Assembly (NCBI GenBank): GCA_002751075.1
Contig: NAOQ01000017.1
Coordinates: 225,896 to 289,637, forward strand
Source: Ichthyophonus hoferi
Lineage: Eukaryota > Opisthokonta > Ichthyosporea > Ichthyophonida > Ichthyophonidae
DNA: 63,742 nucleotides
Reading direction: 5' to 3'
The notes beneath the pieces are model-generated. The model saw nothing but the letters and a program-made list of their open reading frames with translations. It did no database searches and had not been told where the DNA came from. Positions 1-11,337 of the stretch are shown here, in pieces; the first letter of the stretch is position 1, and every line of letters starts with the position of its first letter. The position numbers and the translations under genes were made by a program.

Positions 1-66
1 TTAAATTATGATTGCAGGTGTAATCCCTGAAACATGCAAACCTTTGTTTCTACAAATTATAACTAA
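1..66 (+). repeat. diverged direct repeat, left copy
   Basis: Bases 1-66 match 888-952 in the same orientation. Both begin TTAAATTATGA, carry AATTCCC/AATCCCTGAA-type text in the middle and end with TTTGTTT.TACAAATTATA. By eye, roughly 70 percent of positions agree. The left copy may be cut by the window edge. The pair brackets about 0.9 kb that includes a decayed minus-strand open frame. Confidence 0.5.
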
Positions 67-355
67 CATGGAAGCCACACAAGCCCTTGAATAGCTTGCA
101 GATGTATTTTAGGTGGTCAGAGTCTTCTGTAAATTGTGTTTGGTACATATATACTAGTCCTGGTAACGGGGTACGGACGAAGATAAGCAGCACAGTTGTC
201 AAGTTGTGTCAATCTATATCTGTAGGTGGTTGTGACAGTGATAAGGATGCACAAAGTCAGTCACAAGTGATGAAACGTTGAAGTCCTTATCCTTCCTTTC
301 CATACTGCTTTGAGCATAAAAACAAGCTTTGCAAAGTGTCACGGCGCCAGTTTAA

Positions 356-652
356 TTACGTTTCATGTGGGAGATTTACATGTTGTGCAGATTGTGATGC
401 CTCTTGGGACTTCCTCCGTGAAGATAAGGATCTAAGTTTAAAATTTGTTAATTGCCACGAGTTCCTTATGCATGGCAGTGAGCCAGGATTTTGTTGAGAG
501 ATGTATTGCCATTTATAGTTCTTATGATATGAAGAATCTGGAAGGAGGGGTGTTTGGGTAGGTGATGTACATAGCTTTACAAAGACTGGTTGCTGGTATT
601 GGACATAATGACAGCCACTTCTGGTGGATAGAGATTTAGGATGTGTGGAACT
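356..652 (-). pseudogene. possible decayed minus-strand coding fragment
   Basis: On the minus strand a frame stays open for about 99 codons, from a stop at 653-655 to a stop at 356-358, without an ATG start. The peptide has a protein-like composition (for example GCHYVQYQQPVFVKLCTSP) rather than the Ile/Tyr/Lys-rich look of random AT-rich frames. A second minus-strand stretch at about 685-834 is also open for some 50 codons in another frame. I do not recognise a family. It could be an exon of a gene beginning outside the window, a broken gene, or chance. Confidence 0.25.
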
Positions 653-887
653 TCATGATCCTGCCATCAAAAGAATTATTTTTAGTCCTTGGTGCAGTGG
701 AATGTACCACTAGTGTGCTTATGGTGTGTTTTATTGTGGACCATAGCAGTACATGGTGCCGTCCAAGGGAGAGCACTGGTTGTGTTGTAATCAAGATAGT
801 CTCTCCCAGAATTTGTTCTACCAGAGTCTAAACCTGCTACTTGTATATTTGAACATTATATACAATAATATTATCAGAAATTTATAA

Positions 888-952
888 TTAAATTATGACG
901 GTGTGTTTAATTCCCGAAGCGCACAATCTTTTGTTTATACAAATTATATAAG
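888..952 (+). repeat. diverged direct repeat, right copy
   Basis: Partner of bases 1-66, same orientation. The shared ends are TTAAATTATGA and TACAAATTATA. It could be an old segmental duplication or the two ends of a decayed insertion; the sequence does not decide. Confidence 0.5.
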
Positions 953-1066
953 CTAGCGGCAGTGACGACGTTATTGGCGCAATAACAAAAAGGTAAACTT
1001 TAGTATGCGATCGATTCTAATTGGAACTAATTAATCAATTTCGACTTTAAATAATAAACAATCCGG

Positions 1067-1074
1067 TATAAAAG
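1067..1074 (+). promoter_or_regulatory. TATA-box-like octamer
   Basis: A perfect TATAAAAG sits in a locally less AT-rich setting (ATCCGG before it, GCAAGTGCGAGTCGC after it). No gene directly downstream is recognised; the next ATG-initiated gene is 2 kb away at 3087. It may serve a 5' UTR exon of that gene or be coincidental. Confidence 0.2.
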
Positions 1075-3086
1075 CAAGTGCGAGTCGCTAGCTTTGGTTA
1101 TCTTGGAAACTTAAAAGAACCACGAGTTCTGTTCTGGTATTTCTACCTTCTTTCTTATATGGGAAAATCCCCATATTCGGAACCAAACATAAATATAAAT
1201 TAGACCACCCGAAAGGGGTATCGTATAGAAAAATGGTCGAAAGACTCAGCTGTTGATATAGTCATCTGTGACGTCTTGAACCGCGCTCGGGTGCAATTTT
1301 CTAGATTCCAAAAAACGGCTTCTTAGACAAACGAAAACCTCTGGTTCCTTAAACTTCCTTTTTCTTGTGGCTCTCCATAACGTTTTAACCAATGGGAAAG
1401 TGTTGCAAGACCGTTAACTCCCAACATGAACCCGTTGTTTGGTTGAAGTTCTGGTAAAAAATGGATCATGAAATGATTGGCCCAATATTACCACTGGAAA
1501 GTCGTTTACTATATTTACTATGTATGTGTGTCTGAATCCTATAAACTTGAGAGAGAACGAGACCAGCAAGTATTATTCTAGTCATTACGAGAGTAAATCC
1601 CTCTTTATACAACTATATATAAACGATATACATATACATGTCAACATACAGTGTTCTGCCCGCCCCGCGTATTGTTTTGTTTTTTTTAACTTTTGATTTC
1701 TTCATCATATTCTATTTTTAGTTTATCTTTTAGATTTTCATTCCATCTAATTTTACCAACCAGTTGAACTTCGTATATACTTAAAAATACTCACAATATA
1801 CCCTTCCATTTTTATATTATTTACTTTTTAACGTTTGCCTAATTTTCACATTTGTCTATGTGGCTACTGTAGCCTCTTTCTCTTTTTGTCCTAATTTCTA
1901 TCTAATTTTGTATTTTGAACTTGTTCTCTTCCTTCTACATATATGCGTCTTTTGCGCCAATATGCACATTTCCTGCTAGTTTCTCTCACTCACTTCTTTT
2001 CTTTCCTCAGTTATTTGTCTTGGCTTTATTTTTTTCATTTCTAGTGTAATACCATCAGTTTATGCAATTATATGAATTGAAAACTCACAATTACTTGGGA
2101 CTAGTTTACATATATGTAGTAATGAAATATAAATTCTTATTATAGGTTTCATATCATCCGCATTATGCTGTCAATTTATTTGTTGATACATTGGGTTCTT
2201 CAGTATGACGTTGTTAATACAACTAGAAACCGCAAGTCCAAGATTGAGGTATGGTTTACTCCCAGTTTGGTGTTGTATTTCTTTTTGTCTCCAGCATCTT
2301 TAAATTTAGGTATATTTTTACTTTAGTAGTGTAAGTATTCATGTTTTTAAATGAAGCTAGCTATACACCAATATAATAGAATATAATATAATATAATATA
2401 ATAAAACGTAATATATTATAGTATAATATAACTTCTTCCTGCAAGGGTTTGCACTGGTTTGTGTTATTATTATTATACCGGGAATGTGCAAAGGCAGAAT
2501 ACTATTTTTATTTCTGCCACTGAAAAGCCACTGGAGAAAAGAAAAAAAAATTCAATCCGCCATATAGGTAAGCTTTTATATAAAAAAAGTATGATCTGCG
2601 AATGATAATATAAATTGGAAATTGACCGCTCAGAAGTCAGAGCCGGGGAACAGTATCTAGATCTTTCTACGGCCTTCTAATAATCATACCCATTAAGCTG
2701 GAGCATCACAGATCCTCCCATTCACTTAAAATCATCGGGTGCGTGTTTTCAACGAATACTATATTTTGGATCTAACCCAAAAATTAATTTTAGATTAGAG
2801 CTAGTGTTTACTGAGCCAATCGGCTGCATCAATCCTAACCATTGTTTACCTACCCTGGTTATTGAGCATCTTTGTAACAAGAATATAAAATTTCGCTAGC
2901 ATTTTTATAGTTCAGATTGTAAACATGTAGTGTGAAGAAGTTCTCTTGTAGGTCATCTTCTGTCGCCTATTAGAAATATATGCATTTTATATTTTTTTTA
3001 TTGTTGGGTGTGTGAACCTATGAGAATCAAGTTTTGCCATAAGTGACGGAGAAATAATATAGCACAGTTGCTTAGCAGAAGATTAC

Positions 3087-3698
3087 ATGTATATTCCTAC
3101 TGAATCACTTTTCATGTACGAATCTGTACAAAATACAGATTCATTAACAAACACATTAAAATGTGTAAATCTATCGACACAAAATTCTAAGACAAAGGAA
3201 GATTTTCTACTCGATAAGAACAATGTAGTCGTACTGCGACTTACTGAGCCCAAACATCAAACGCTTTTGCTACACATAAAACAACTGTCTGAGCAGTATT
3301 TTAATGAGAGTTTTGACTTAAGTGTGAGTACAAGCCCCAAATCATGGCGTGTGGATGTTGCACTGTTCAGTGAAACGTTAAAAATTTGTGGATTTATTGT
3401 TTATCGCAGGCGCTCTAAAACGCGTGACGTAGGAATAGCCAAATTGTATGTTGTGGAGGAGTACAGGCGTCAGGGTATAGGTAGGCAACTGGTGCAAAAT
3501 GTTATTGATTTTGCCAAGAAAGAAAAAACAGTTGATATTGTTAGCTTGTCTGCATACCCCCACTCTGTACATTTTTATCACGGCTTAAAATTCAAATCGA
3601 TAAGTCATACTGAAGAGTCTGGCGACTATTCGGAACAGACATATATGGAACTTCAGTTACGTAAGAGGCGCACTAACCAAGGAATGCGATCTCGTTGA
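3087..3698 (+). CDS. GNAT-family N-acetyltransferase
   Basis: Intronless 203-residue protein. The C-terminal two thirds is a GNAT fold: a strand with IAKLYVVEEY is followed at residues 126-136 by YRRQGIGRQLV, the Q/R-x-x-G-x-G/A acetyl-CoA pyrophosphate loop of motif A, then a helix, and near residues 152-166 AYPHSVHFYHGLKF, the motif B region (x-N/H-x-A-x-x-F-Y-x-x-x-G-F). Known chemistry of the family is acetyl transfer from acetyl-CoA to an amine or a protein N-terminus or lysine; the substrate cannot be told. The first 45 residues are Ser/Thr/Asn-rich and lack a signal peptide, so a soluble protein is likely. The start is the first in-frame ATG, and an AATAAA signal follows 78 bases after the stop. 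Being intronless among intron-rich genes, it may be a retrocopy or a horizontal acquisition; this is not testable here. Confidence 0.85.
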   Translation: MYIPTESLFMYESVQNTDSLTNTLKCVNLSTQNSKTKEDFLLDKNNVVVLRLTEPKHQTLLLHIKQLSEQYFNESFDLSVSTSPKSWRVDVALFSETLKICGFIVYRRRSKTRDVGIAKLYVVEEYRRQGIGRQLVQNVIDFAKKEKTVDIVSLSAYPHSVHFYHGLKFKSISHTEESGDYSEQTYMELQLRKRRTNQGMRSR

Positions 3699-3775
3699 TG
3701 CAATAGTGGGGTTATCATGGTTTGCTTGTTAGGTCTATCTGATCCTTACATCCATGATGCGCAAAAAGTAATTTG

Positions 3776-3781
3776 AATAAA
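3776..3781 (+). terminator. polyadenylation signal of the GNAT gene
   Basis: A canonical AATAAA lies 78 bases after the acetyltransferase stop codon, at the spacing expected for a short 3' UTR. Confidence 0.5.
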
Positions 3782-4230
3782 CTTAGAACGAGTATTAGAA
3801 CCTTTTATTATTATTGTCTTAAGCTTGGTTTTTCGAGCCAATCTACTGAAACGTGTGTATAAAATTACTTTGTTTCAGTATTATTAGAAGGAGGTTTGAC
3901 GTTTTTTAATAAAATGTGTATACATACACTTAAGATTTCTCTGTGGCATTTTGTTTTTTTTAAAAAAAAAATATGTTATGGTGTTGGACCCAATAATATA
4001 AAAATGATAGTTGTCCTTAAGTTGAAAAAATTTAGTAGCCCATAAGATAGTCAAACAAGAATAGTAATTATGGAAGTGGCTCGATTGAAAATCAGAGTGT
4101 CCAGTTTAATGCTATGTGCATGTGACGAACAATGTTCTACAAATAAAAAAATTATAATTCCTCCTCAAATTTAAAATAAATTAAAATACGTATTTATAAA
4201 ATTCACGCGCTTAACTTAGGTGTATGGATT

Positions 4231-4475
4231 GAGGTGAATAAATAGCAATGTGTGGTTGTATGATTGCTAGCAATTTTGAACGTAAACCGGACAAACAAAG
4301 GTTGTATATACAGATCTGAATCAGAAAATGCAAAAAATAAGCTATAGGGATATAGAGATGAATAAAAAGCAATGTGTAGCTCTATGATTTCTAGAAATAC
4401 TAAAATGCAAACAGGACAGACATAAAGTATATATACAGATCCGACTTAGAGAAAGCAAAGAATCAGTTCTAGTGA
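4231..4475 (+). repeat. degenerate two-copy tandem repeat, about 124-base period
   Basis: Copy 1 starts at 4231 (GAGGTGAATAAATAGCAATG) and copy 2 at 4355 (GAGATGAATAAAAAGCAATG). The copies stay alignable to their ends, sharing ATATACAGATC, a GACA(A/G)AC(A)AA-type block and a terminal CTA(T/G)(A/T)G. Divergence by eye is around 25 percent with small indels, so the duplication is old. No coding potential is seen. Confidence 0.65.
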
Positions 4476-7400
4476 AATGGTGCATTCATAACTTGCGTTC
4501 ACACCGCTAGTTCAAAGCCTGCTAATATTATATTAGATCAGCAATGGAATGGAGATCAATATCTAGATACAAATGCGAGCAAACATAAATTGACTTATCA
4601 GAGCAACGCTTAGCTAAGTTAGAATTTTATCCAATCAAACGTATATATTTGTTCGTTTAATGTTATTAGATGTTAATGAGTTAAAGTATCTTTATGGGAA
4701 AACGAAAGCTAAAGACAGTCCATGATTTTTTTATGTACTAAAAAAGAAATTATTTTCTTATTAATTACAGACATAAAGAGTAACATATTAAAATATAAAT
4801 ATCTTGTAATCATGCGAAATTGAGTATAATGCTTGACAAAATCTATTAGAATGCTAGTTACAATGGTTAAGATCACTAGACTAATTATTCCTCATCAATT
4901 GGAGAGCACGGCTCATTAATATTATTGGACTACAATTAACTAAGAACCCGACAAGATCTGTCATCGCGTCGACGCTTAAGTTCTCAAAGTAGTTTAAGAC
5001 AATCACCTCCAGAACTGTATTTCGGTTTAGCCAAGGTCAAAGCCCACCAAGCACTGCCAGTTACAACGCAAAACGTTGCCTCTAGATGCGGGTCTTAACA
5101 CCTTCCCTAATTTCATGCTATATTGTTCTTGTGTTTATTTGAGAAGGTGATTACCTGAATGTCTTAAACCGTACGAGTTGTCAGTTAAACAAGACTAAGA
5201 AGTACTGTACTACATAGCTCTGTCCCTTATAATAAGAAGTTTTTTTACATCTGTTCAATTATTTGAGTTTGTTTGAAAGGCTAATGCTCATTATATTCTT
5301 TGTTGATTAGTGGCGCCAGAGGATTTTCTTTAGCATCCTGTCTTAGTAAGACTTACAATAATACAAGCTATATGGCTCCTTGGGTACATTAACATCCGCC
5401 TATCGAGAGACTGACTTACAGAATTATTTCTCCAGGTCAATGTACCACCATACTTATTTTCCTGCTGCTATTTGAAAAAAACTACAAAATACAAGGGTGC
5501 TGAACCTCATACCGTTTGATTTGATAAAAAGTAAGCCATCGCTATACCAAGCCTAGATTCTAAACTGCTTCTGAAATTATTCGCCGGAGATCAAAATGTC
5601 AGCCTCTAAATTCCATATGTTAATTGGCCACAATTAATTATATTTACTGAGGTCCAACCACAATATTTAAGCCAAACATCGTGAAGACCCAGTCAAGGCC
5701 CAATTCTAAATGACCTTATTATGAGTAGTTTCCTCAATTAACTTGGAGGCAAGTTAGAAAAAAAAAATTTGTTTAGCGGCGAGTTGTAAAACAATAACAA
5801 CACAATATAGGATTTGGAAAGAAATCTCATATCACCGTCTACTGTCTCTTATATGACTAGGATATGACGTCTCCGTAGAGGAGAAAAATGCACCATTATA
5901 TCAAAAACTGGACCAGTAGTCGCCTTAGATAATTTAAGTAAGACTCTATTAATAGGTTTGCAAAATAATGACGATCTGTGTACGCTGTGAAAGATTTAGT
6001 AGGTTGGTAGGTTGTGAGTTCTAGAATGCCACCCTCCTGGATGATGGTTTATGAAGTGAGGCTTTGCGTGATCTCTAGCAGCAGTTTTTCCCTCCTGCTT
6101 CCATCTGCGGTCATGTACTTGGCTTCCGTAGTTAACCTATAGGATCATTTCTAAGCACAGAATAAATATTCTTTCTTGGCTGCTGGTGATGGCTACAATA
6201 TTGATGGGTATAAATTTGAACTTTCCCAAAGTCAGAATTTCATATCTTGTGTACATCGAGTCACGTTGTATGTTAGTATTTGGTCTACTGAGCTAGCTCA
6301 TTAGGTCAGGCTCAAACTAAAAAACATACCCGATAATTAGACAGCTATACTAGTGATATTAGCATCTAATGAGTCATACACTTTGGTTGGAACCATACTA
6401 CAGATGTGGAGAATATCCACTCTCAGATTGTAACTAGTTTAGTTTTTCAGCCTTAAGACGGACGTCCAGCGGCAATTTCCAGGCCTGCTCCATATCTATC
6501 GTTTTCTTATGTTTTTTATTATTATTTAGCGTGTCAGACACTCGACTTCAGTGGCGGCTCCTCGAGCCATGGAGTGCCTCCTACGTCCAGATAAAGTAAA
6601 CACCAGTGAACATAATGCCAATGTAGTTGAGAAATCGGATTAATCCATATTAGCATATTAGCACTCACCCGTCATAAAATAATTAGCCAATCCCATTCAC
6701 ATGTTGCACATTTTCAAAGTGGATTGTGAATATGGCAAATTAAAAAATTAGTGTTATATTTATGTGTATATGTTAAAATTTCCAAAATTACTACAGAAAA
6801 TATGATTGTTCAAAGAACCCAAAAATATAAAATTTTAATTACAGTAAGATACAATTTCTATTCTAATAATTCCATGGCAATTGAAAGTAGGCAAATAGGT
6901 TTGAGGCCAAGATTATATTTCTGTGATCGAATAAGTAGTTCACTAATGTAAATCTAGGCTGCTACACGGAATTCGAACCAGATTAAATTCTGGACAGAAA
7001 TAAAATGAAGGGTATATCTTGCTAGCGTCCAAGTCAAGTGGAAAATTTTACCTTGATACATTATAAAAAAACTATTTTTAAATAAATTAAAATATTTACA
7101 AGCTAAGGCGAGCCCTTAGAACTTAGAATTAGATTGCGTCCGCTCTAGACAGCGGCGGACAACATACACAACCGGCCTACTGAAGGAAGACATGAGATGT
7201 ACGCATTTGTTGTAAAAACTCCAATTGGGCGTACTAGCTACCAATAAAAGAGTAGTCCTACCCACGAATCATTTTCAATTTACAGATTAGCTACTGGTTG
7301 AGAGTCACTTATAATGGTTCTCAAGTCAATATACATACAAAGGGCTGGATCCAATTTAAATGTGATTAAATCAAGCATTAGTAAAAAAAAAATTTGAAAA

Positions 7401-7855
7401 TTTAAATATTAAATAATATAAAAATAAACATTTTATTGGAGTATAAATATGAAACGATTGAAAATATTGGGTATATCTTTTATTCCATGCACGAGTCAAT
7501 GTATACATTGGAGTTTGTAATTGGTGGCTGGTATTTCGAATCATGAGGCCGACGGTGCAGCTAATCTATAACTTTAAATTCATACCAATATATTAAAATT
7601 CACTTAATCAACAATTGCAATTGGTATAGAAAAAAACAAAACTAATTTAAAATTAATTATTTAGTTTTTTTTTGTTAAAAAAAAAAACATTATTATTATT
7701 CCTTACTTTACTGTACAACTATTTTATATTGTTGGATTTGCCCCCACCCCCATCATCACTGGAATGGCCAAGCGGAGAACATTGCCGTATTTTTATTGGA
7801 TTGAAAAATGTTTTTTCAGCCTATCGGAATCGCTATACACAAAATAAACATTGCA

Positions 7856-7863
7856 TATATAAA
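7856..7863 (+). promoter_or_regulatory. TATA-like box upstream of tyrosinase
   Basis: TATATAAA lies 155 bases before the predicted tyrosinase ATG at 8018, a plausible core promoter distance. The surrounding DNA is AT-rich, so chance occurrence is likely enough to keep confidence low. Confidence 0.25.
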
Positions 7864-8017
7864 TACTACCATAGTACTCCAAACCTCAGCAGTTTTAACT
7901 TGCAAGTCATTATTATTTTAAAGGAAATCTTTAAGTTTATAGGAGCGTATGTATGGACTTTGTATAACTCAACTGCATAACATTTAATACTTAGAGGTAG
8001 TCAGACTCCGATACACC

Positions 8018-8626
8018 ATGGTAACAAGGACAATAGCGGTTTTTATTGTTTCTTTGTGCACTTCAGCTACACTGATACACGGCGCCATTGCGCGTAGGTT
8101 GTTCTCTGTTTTCTTGATAGAGATATATCCCTGTTAGTGATATACATGATGTATTTTAATCGACATGTCTAATGTGTTTAGAAACACAAAGAGACACGTG
8201 GTATACTCGAACATTTAGCTATTGAACGCGTACGATATATCGGTCATGCTTTTCATACAAGTGGCACTGTTTGAACTCTTAACTTATTTTTTTACTATCA
8301 ATAACGCAACTATCATGTTATGTCATTTAATGGATATGTTCATGATGTGTGCGCCTATTTGACAAGAATTTTCATTTGATCAATTACAATTGAACACTTA
8401 TTAACTGCTTTGTTTGTATTCTCAGCACTAGAGAAGAACATACAATATGAAAAAGTTGGTCAAGGACTGGCTCGTAATCGGAGGGAATACGTGGTTCAGT
8501 GTCCGCCCAATTATGTCTATAAAGAGTACTGGGGCTGCATGTATGTGAAGCCCGCACCTTCGACATCTATCGCTACCGCCACTACAAGTGTTGCATCTAC
8601 CACTACACCATCTACAACTGCTGCTG

Positions 8627-8665
<39 letters not shown>

Positions 8666-11337
8666 TTCCCACTACTACTACTACTACTACTATTCCTACT
8701 ATCACTCTTCCCACCACTACTACTACCACTACAACTGCTGCTGCTACCACTACCACTACCCCCATTTCCACTACTACCACTTCCACTACTGCCACTACTG
8801 CCACCACCCAAGCATGCCCACCCGGTTACAAACGTCGTCGGAACAGATGGAACAGAAGACGCGCTAGTTGGTGTCGAGATATAAATGAATGCAGGAGGAA
8901 AACGAAAAATACGTGTGATCAGAATGCACGGTGTTTTAATACCCGAGGCAGCTTCTTTTGTCGTTGCAAGTGGGGGTATACTGGAAATGGCCTTCGTTGC
9001 TTTAAGAAGGATCGTACTACCACTACCACCGCAGACGTTAGTACGACGACCGTTGTTACTACAACCACATCAAAGATGTGTCCATCGGGGTATATAGGTG
9101 CAAGCTGGGCCAACAACTTATGTGTTAACAAGAACGAGTGTCTAGTTGCGACAGACAACTCCTGCTCTAGTGATGCTACTTGTAAGGATACTCAAGGGAG
9201 CTACACCTGCAGTTGTAATTCTGGCTTTACTGGTGACGGCGTAATATGCAACCCAGTCACTACAACCATACCTTCTTCTACTTCTACTACTACTACTACC
9301 ACAGCAGCACCTACCACAACTACTACTACTACTACTACCACAACTACGACAACTACTACTACAACTACCACTACTACTACCACTACTACTGCCACACCGA
9401 CTACTACTACCACTACCACTACTACTACCACACCGACTACTACTACTACTACCACAACTACTACCACAACTACTTCCACAACTACTGCCACAACTACTGC
9501 CACACCGACTACCACTACTACTACCACACCGACTACCACAACTACTACCACTGCCACTACCACAGCAGCAACAACGACGACAGACGCAGCGCACACATCT
9601 ACTCCCACCGGCACCGCTATCATTGATTCGGTCGACTCTAAAGATCCCTGTTACAAGCTTAAGGACGAGCAAGGCCGACGTGTTCGTCGAGAATGGCGTG
9701 AGCTTACGGAAACCCAGCGCACAAACTACCTTAATGCTGTCAGAGAGCTGGTGTCCCGAGGAGAGTTCAGAACTATTATGCCTATGCACGAGGCTGATAT
9801 TATTGATCCTTTTGGTCACGCTTCCAACGCCTTCCTTCATTGGCATCGATACTTTACTTGGCTGTTCGAGGAGCAACTGCGCGCTCTTGGAGGAAACTAT
9901 AGGTATGTTTTTTTCTTCCTTCTATATCTCCATATCAAGTACGAGTATGTTCACAGACTCGAATTAATTTACGACTTTTGAACATATGTTTAATAATGTA
10001 TCATACGCATGTCTCCAATAGTTTTTCCATATAATCTCATCAACCTTACTCTCATGAATTCAAAATTTAAATTAAAGTATGTATCCCTCCCAGTTGCATA
10101 ACAATTCCCTACTGGGACTGGACTATGGATCTTAAGGAGGATATCTTTGCTGATCCAGTCATTTCTGTTGTGGAAGATTATGGTGGAGTAAGTGCTGATT
10201 GTATCACAACGTTCGGCGATATTCGGTTTTCACCCGATAATGAGTGTGTGACCCGACCATTTAATCACCCACGCGGTTGGCGCCCACCTGGTCCTATTGA
10301 AGTAGCTGAGGGCATCCTATCGCTAGAAACCTTTACCCGGTTTTCTAACCGTAATAAAGGATGGCATGCCATTATCCATAACCGTATGGTAAGTGAAATT
10401 TATATCATGTTCTCATATGCCTAAAGAGCATGCACATAATCTTATCCAAACATCAATACTCAGATTACTCAAATGTTAGGATGCATATCTATAACTTACT
10501 ATCTGGCCATGGCCAAATACATCCATTTATCTTACACTCGTATACAAGATTAGTAGGAAGAATGAATGCTGCATACCAACCTACTAATTTATTTTTTCAT
10601 CAAAACAGGGTGGTACTATGCAAGATGTCCAATATTCTCCTAATGACCCAATCTTCTTCCTACATCACGCTATGGTCGATAAGCTGTTTTCTACCTGGCA
10701 GGCCTGCCATGGTCACGACCGTGATCCTGGCGCAACTGTTCCCCCTGCCCTCTATGAGCAAAATTTCATTGAGCTTGAACACGGCTATGATACAGTTATG
10801 CTACAGTTCGAAGATGATCAGATTACTCCTCGTAAAGTCAATCAAATTAGCGAAATGGGGAATGGGGATGGATACACTTACTCAGCCGATCGCATGGAGA
10901 CCGGATCTGGGTGGACAACTCTAGGTGATTGTAAGAATAGAGTAGATTGGATCAAATCAAATGGTCGTCGCAGCGTCCGCCGTAGTACCGGTGCCCGTAT
11001 TGCTCGTGATATAACACCCCCCAAGTCTCTGCCCCAGAGCGTTGTTGTATCTCCTGACACCGTCGAGTACAAGCCTCCTCGTGTCAAAAAAGAATATGAG
11101 GAGCTTTTCGATGAAAAAATCAGCGAGGAGAGCGAAATTTTGCGTGTGGCAAAGACCTGTGAATCTATCTACGCCAGGGCTAAGAGAGAGCGTCCTAGTC
11201 TGGACAACAAAAAAGTTATGCGATATGCTCGTGACTTGGAGTGTAAGACATTCAGACCTTATGGCCCTCTAGATGAATACTGGAGGAAAAAGATGGGCCT
11301 GCCGGAGGATTATACATTGCCTTGCCAAGATTATTAG
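8018..11337 (+). CDS. secreted tyrosinase with Thr-rich tracts and two EGF-like domains
   Basis: Type-3 copper oxidase, predicted 858 residues from exons 8018-8093, 8426-9902, 10094-10388 and 10609-11337 (phases 1, 2, 0). Exon 1 encodes a classic signal peptide ([15 protein letters not shown]... to about residue 25). Then come a Thr-rich mucin-like tract (about 75-155), a calcium-binding-type EGF domain starting DINEC (about 177-218), a short Thr linker, a second EGF-like domain starting NKNEC (about 260-300), a long Thr tract (about 302-420) and the tyrosinase domain. CuA histidines are probably H480, H490 and H499 (FLHWHRYF); CuB are H609 and H613 (WHAIIHNRM) and H636 ([14 protein letters not shown]). 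[15 protein letters not shown] across the exon 2-3 junction is the family signature. Known chemistry is oxidation of phenols or catechols. A basic stretch ([12 protein letters not shown]) after the copper domain could be a processing site. An extracellular, glycosylated matrix or wall role is inference. Confidence 0.9.
8615..8810 (+). repeat. ACN trinucleotide tract coding poly-Thr (tract 1)
   Basis: Imperfect (ACT)n/(ACC)n run inside tyrosinase exon 2. In the sense frame it codes Thr with interspersed Ala, Ile, Leu and Pro. The long open frames seen in other frames and on the minus strand here are by-products of the repeat. Confidence 0.9.
9255..9580 (+). repeat. ACN trinucleotide tract coding poly-Thr (tract 3)
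   Basis: Long run of ACT, ACC and ACA codons with a recurring ACACCGACT interruption (Thr-Pro-Thr). The mixture of three synonymous Thr codons suggests selection keeps Thr while the DNA repeat is broken up. All non-sense-frame open frames here are repeat shadows. Confidence 0.9.

Larger units (their letters stand above)
1..3086. other. gene-poor left flank
   Basis: No convincing intact gene is seen. The stretch holds a diverged direct-repeat pair (1-66 and 888-952), a roughly 99-codon minus-strand open frame without a start (356-652), a TATA-like octamer at 1067-1074 and T-rich low-complexity DNA from about 1630 to 2050. Short ATTAT/AATAT microsatellites lie near 2375-2420. The last few hundred bases should contain the promoter and 5' UTR of the acetyltransferase gene that starts at 3087, but I cannot place its start site. 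Confidence 0.6.
3782..8017. other. gene-poor intergenic region
   Basis: No open frame with protein-like composition or recognisable motif is seen on either strand. It holds a degenerate two-copy tandem repeat (4231-4475), a 15-base word shared exactly with 22665-22679 (at 5397-5411), a short palindromic GGCTC-CTC-GAGCC near 6556, and a TATA-like box at 7856-7863 before the tyrosinase gene. Much of it reads like old, decayed repeat DNA, but I cannot assign a family. Confidence 0.5.

Noticed and set aside
3378-3581. Minus-strand frame opposite the acetyltransferase
   Set aside because: Shadow frame; the plus strand carries the complete GNAT motif set.
6958-6990. Minus-strand tRNA T-arm-like GGTTCGAATTCC followed by GTGTAGCAGCC
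   Set aside because: No matching acceptor 5' strand, D-arm or anticodon arm can be folded upstream; at most a decayed tRNA-derived repeat.
8428-9876. Several long open frames overlapping tyrosinase exon 2 on both strands (poly-Ser, poly-Val, poly-Leu, poly-Tyr)
   Set aside because: They exist only because ACN triplet repeats stay open in every frame; the sense frame alone has a signal peptide, EGF domains and a copper domain.
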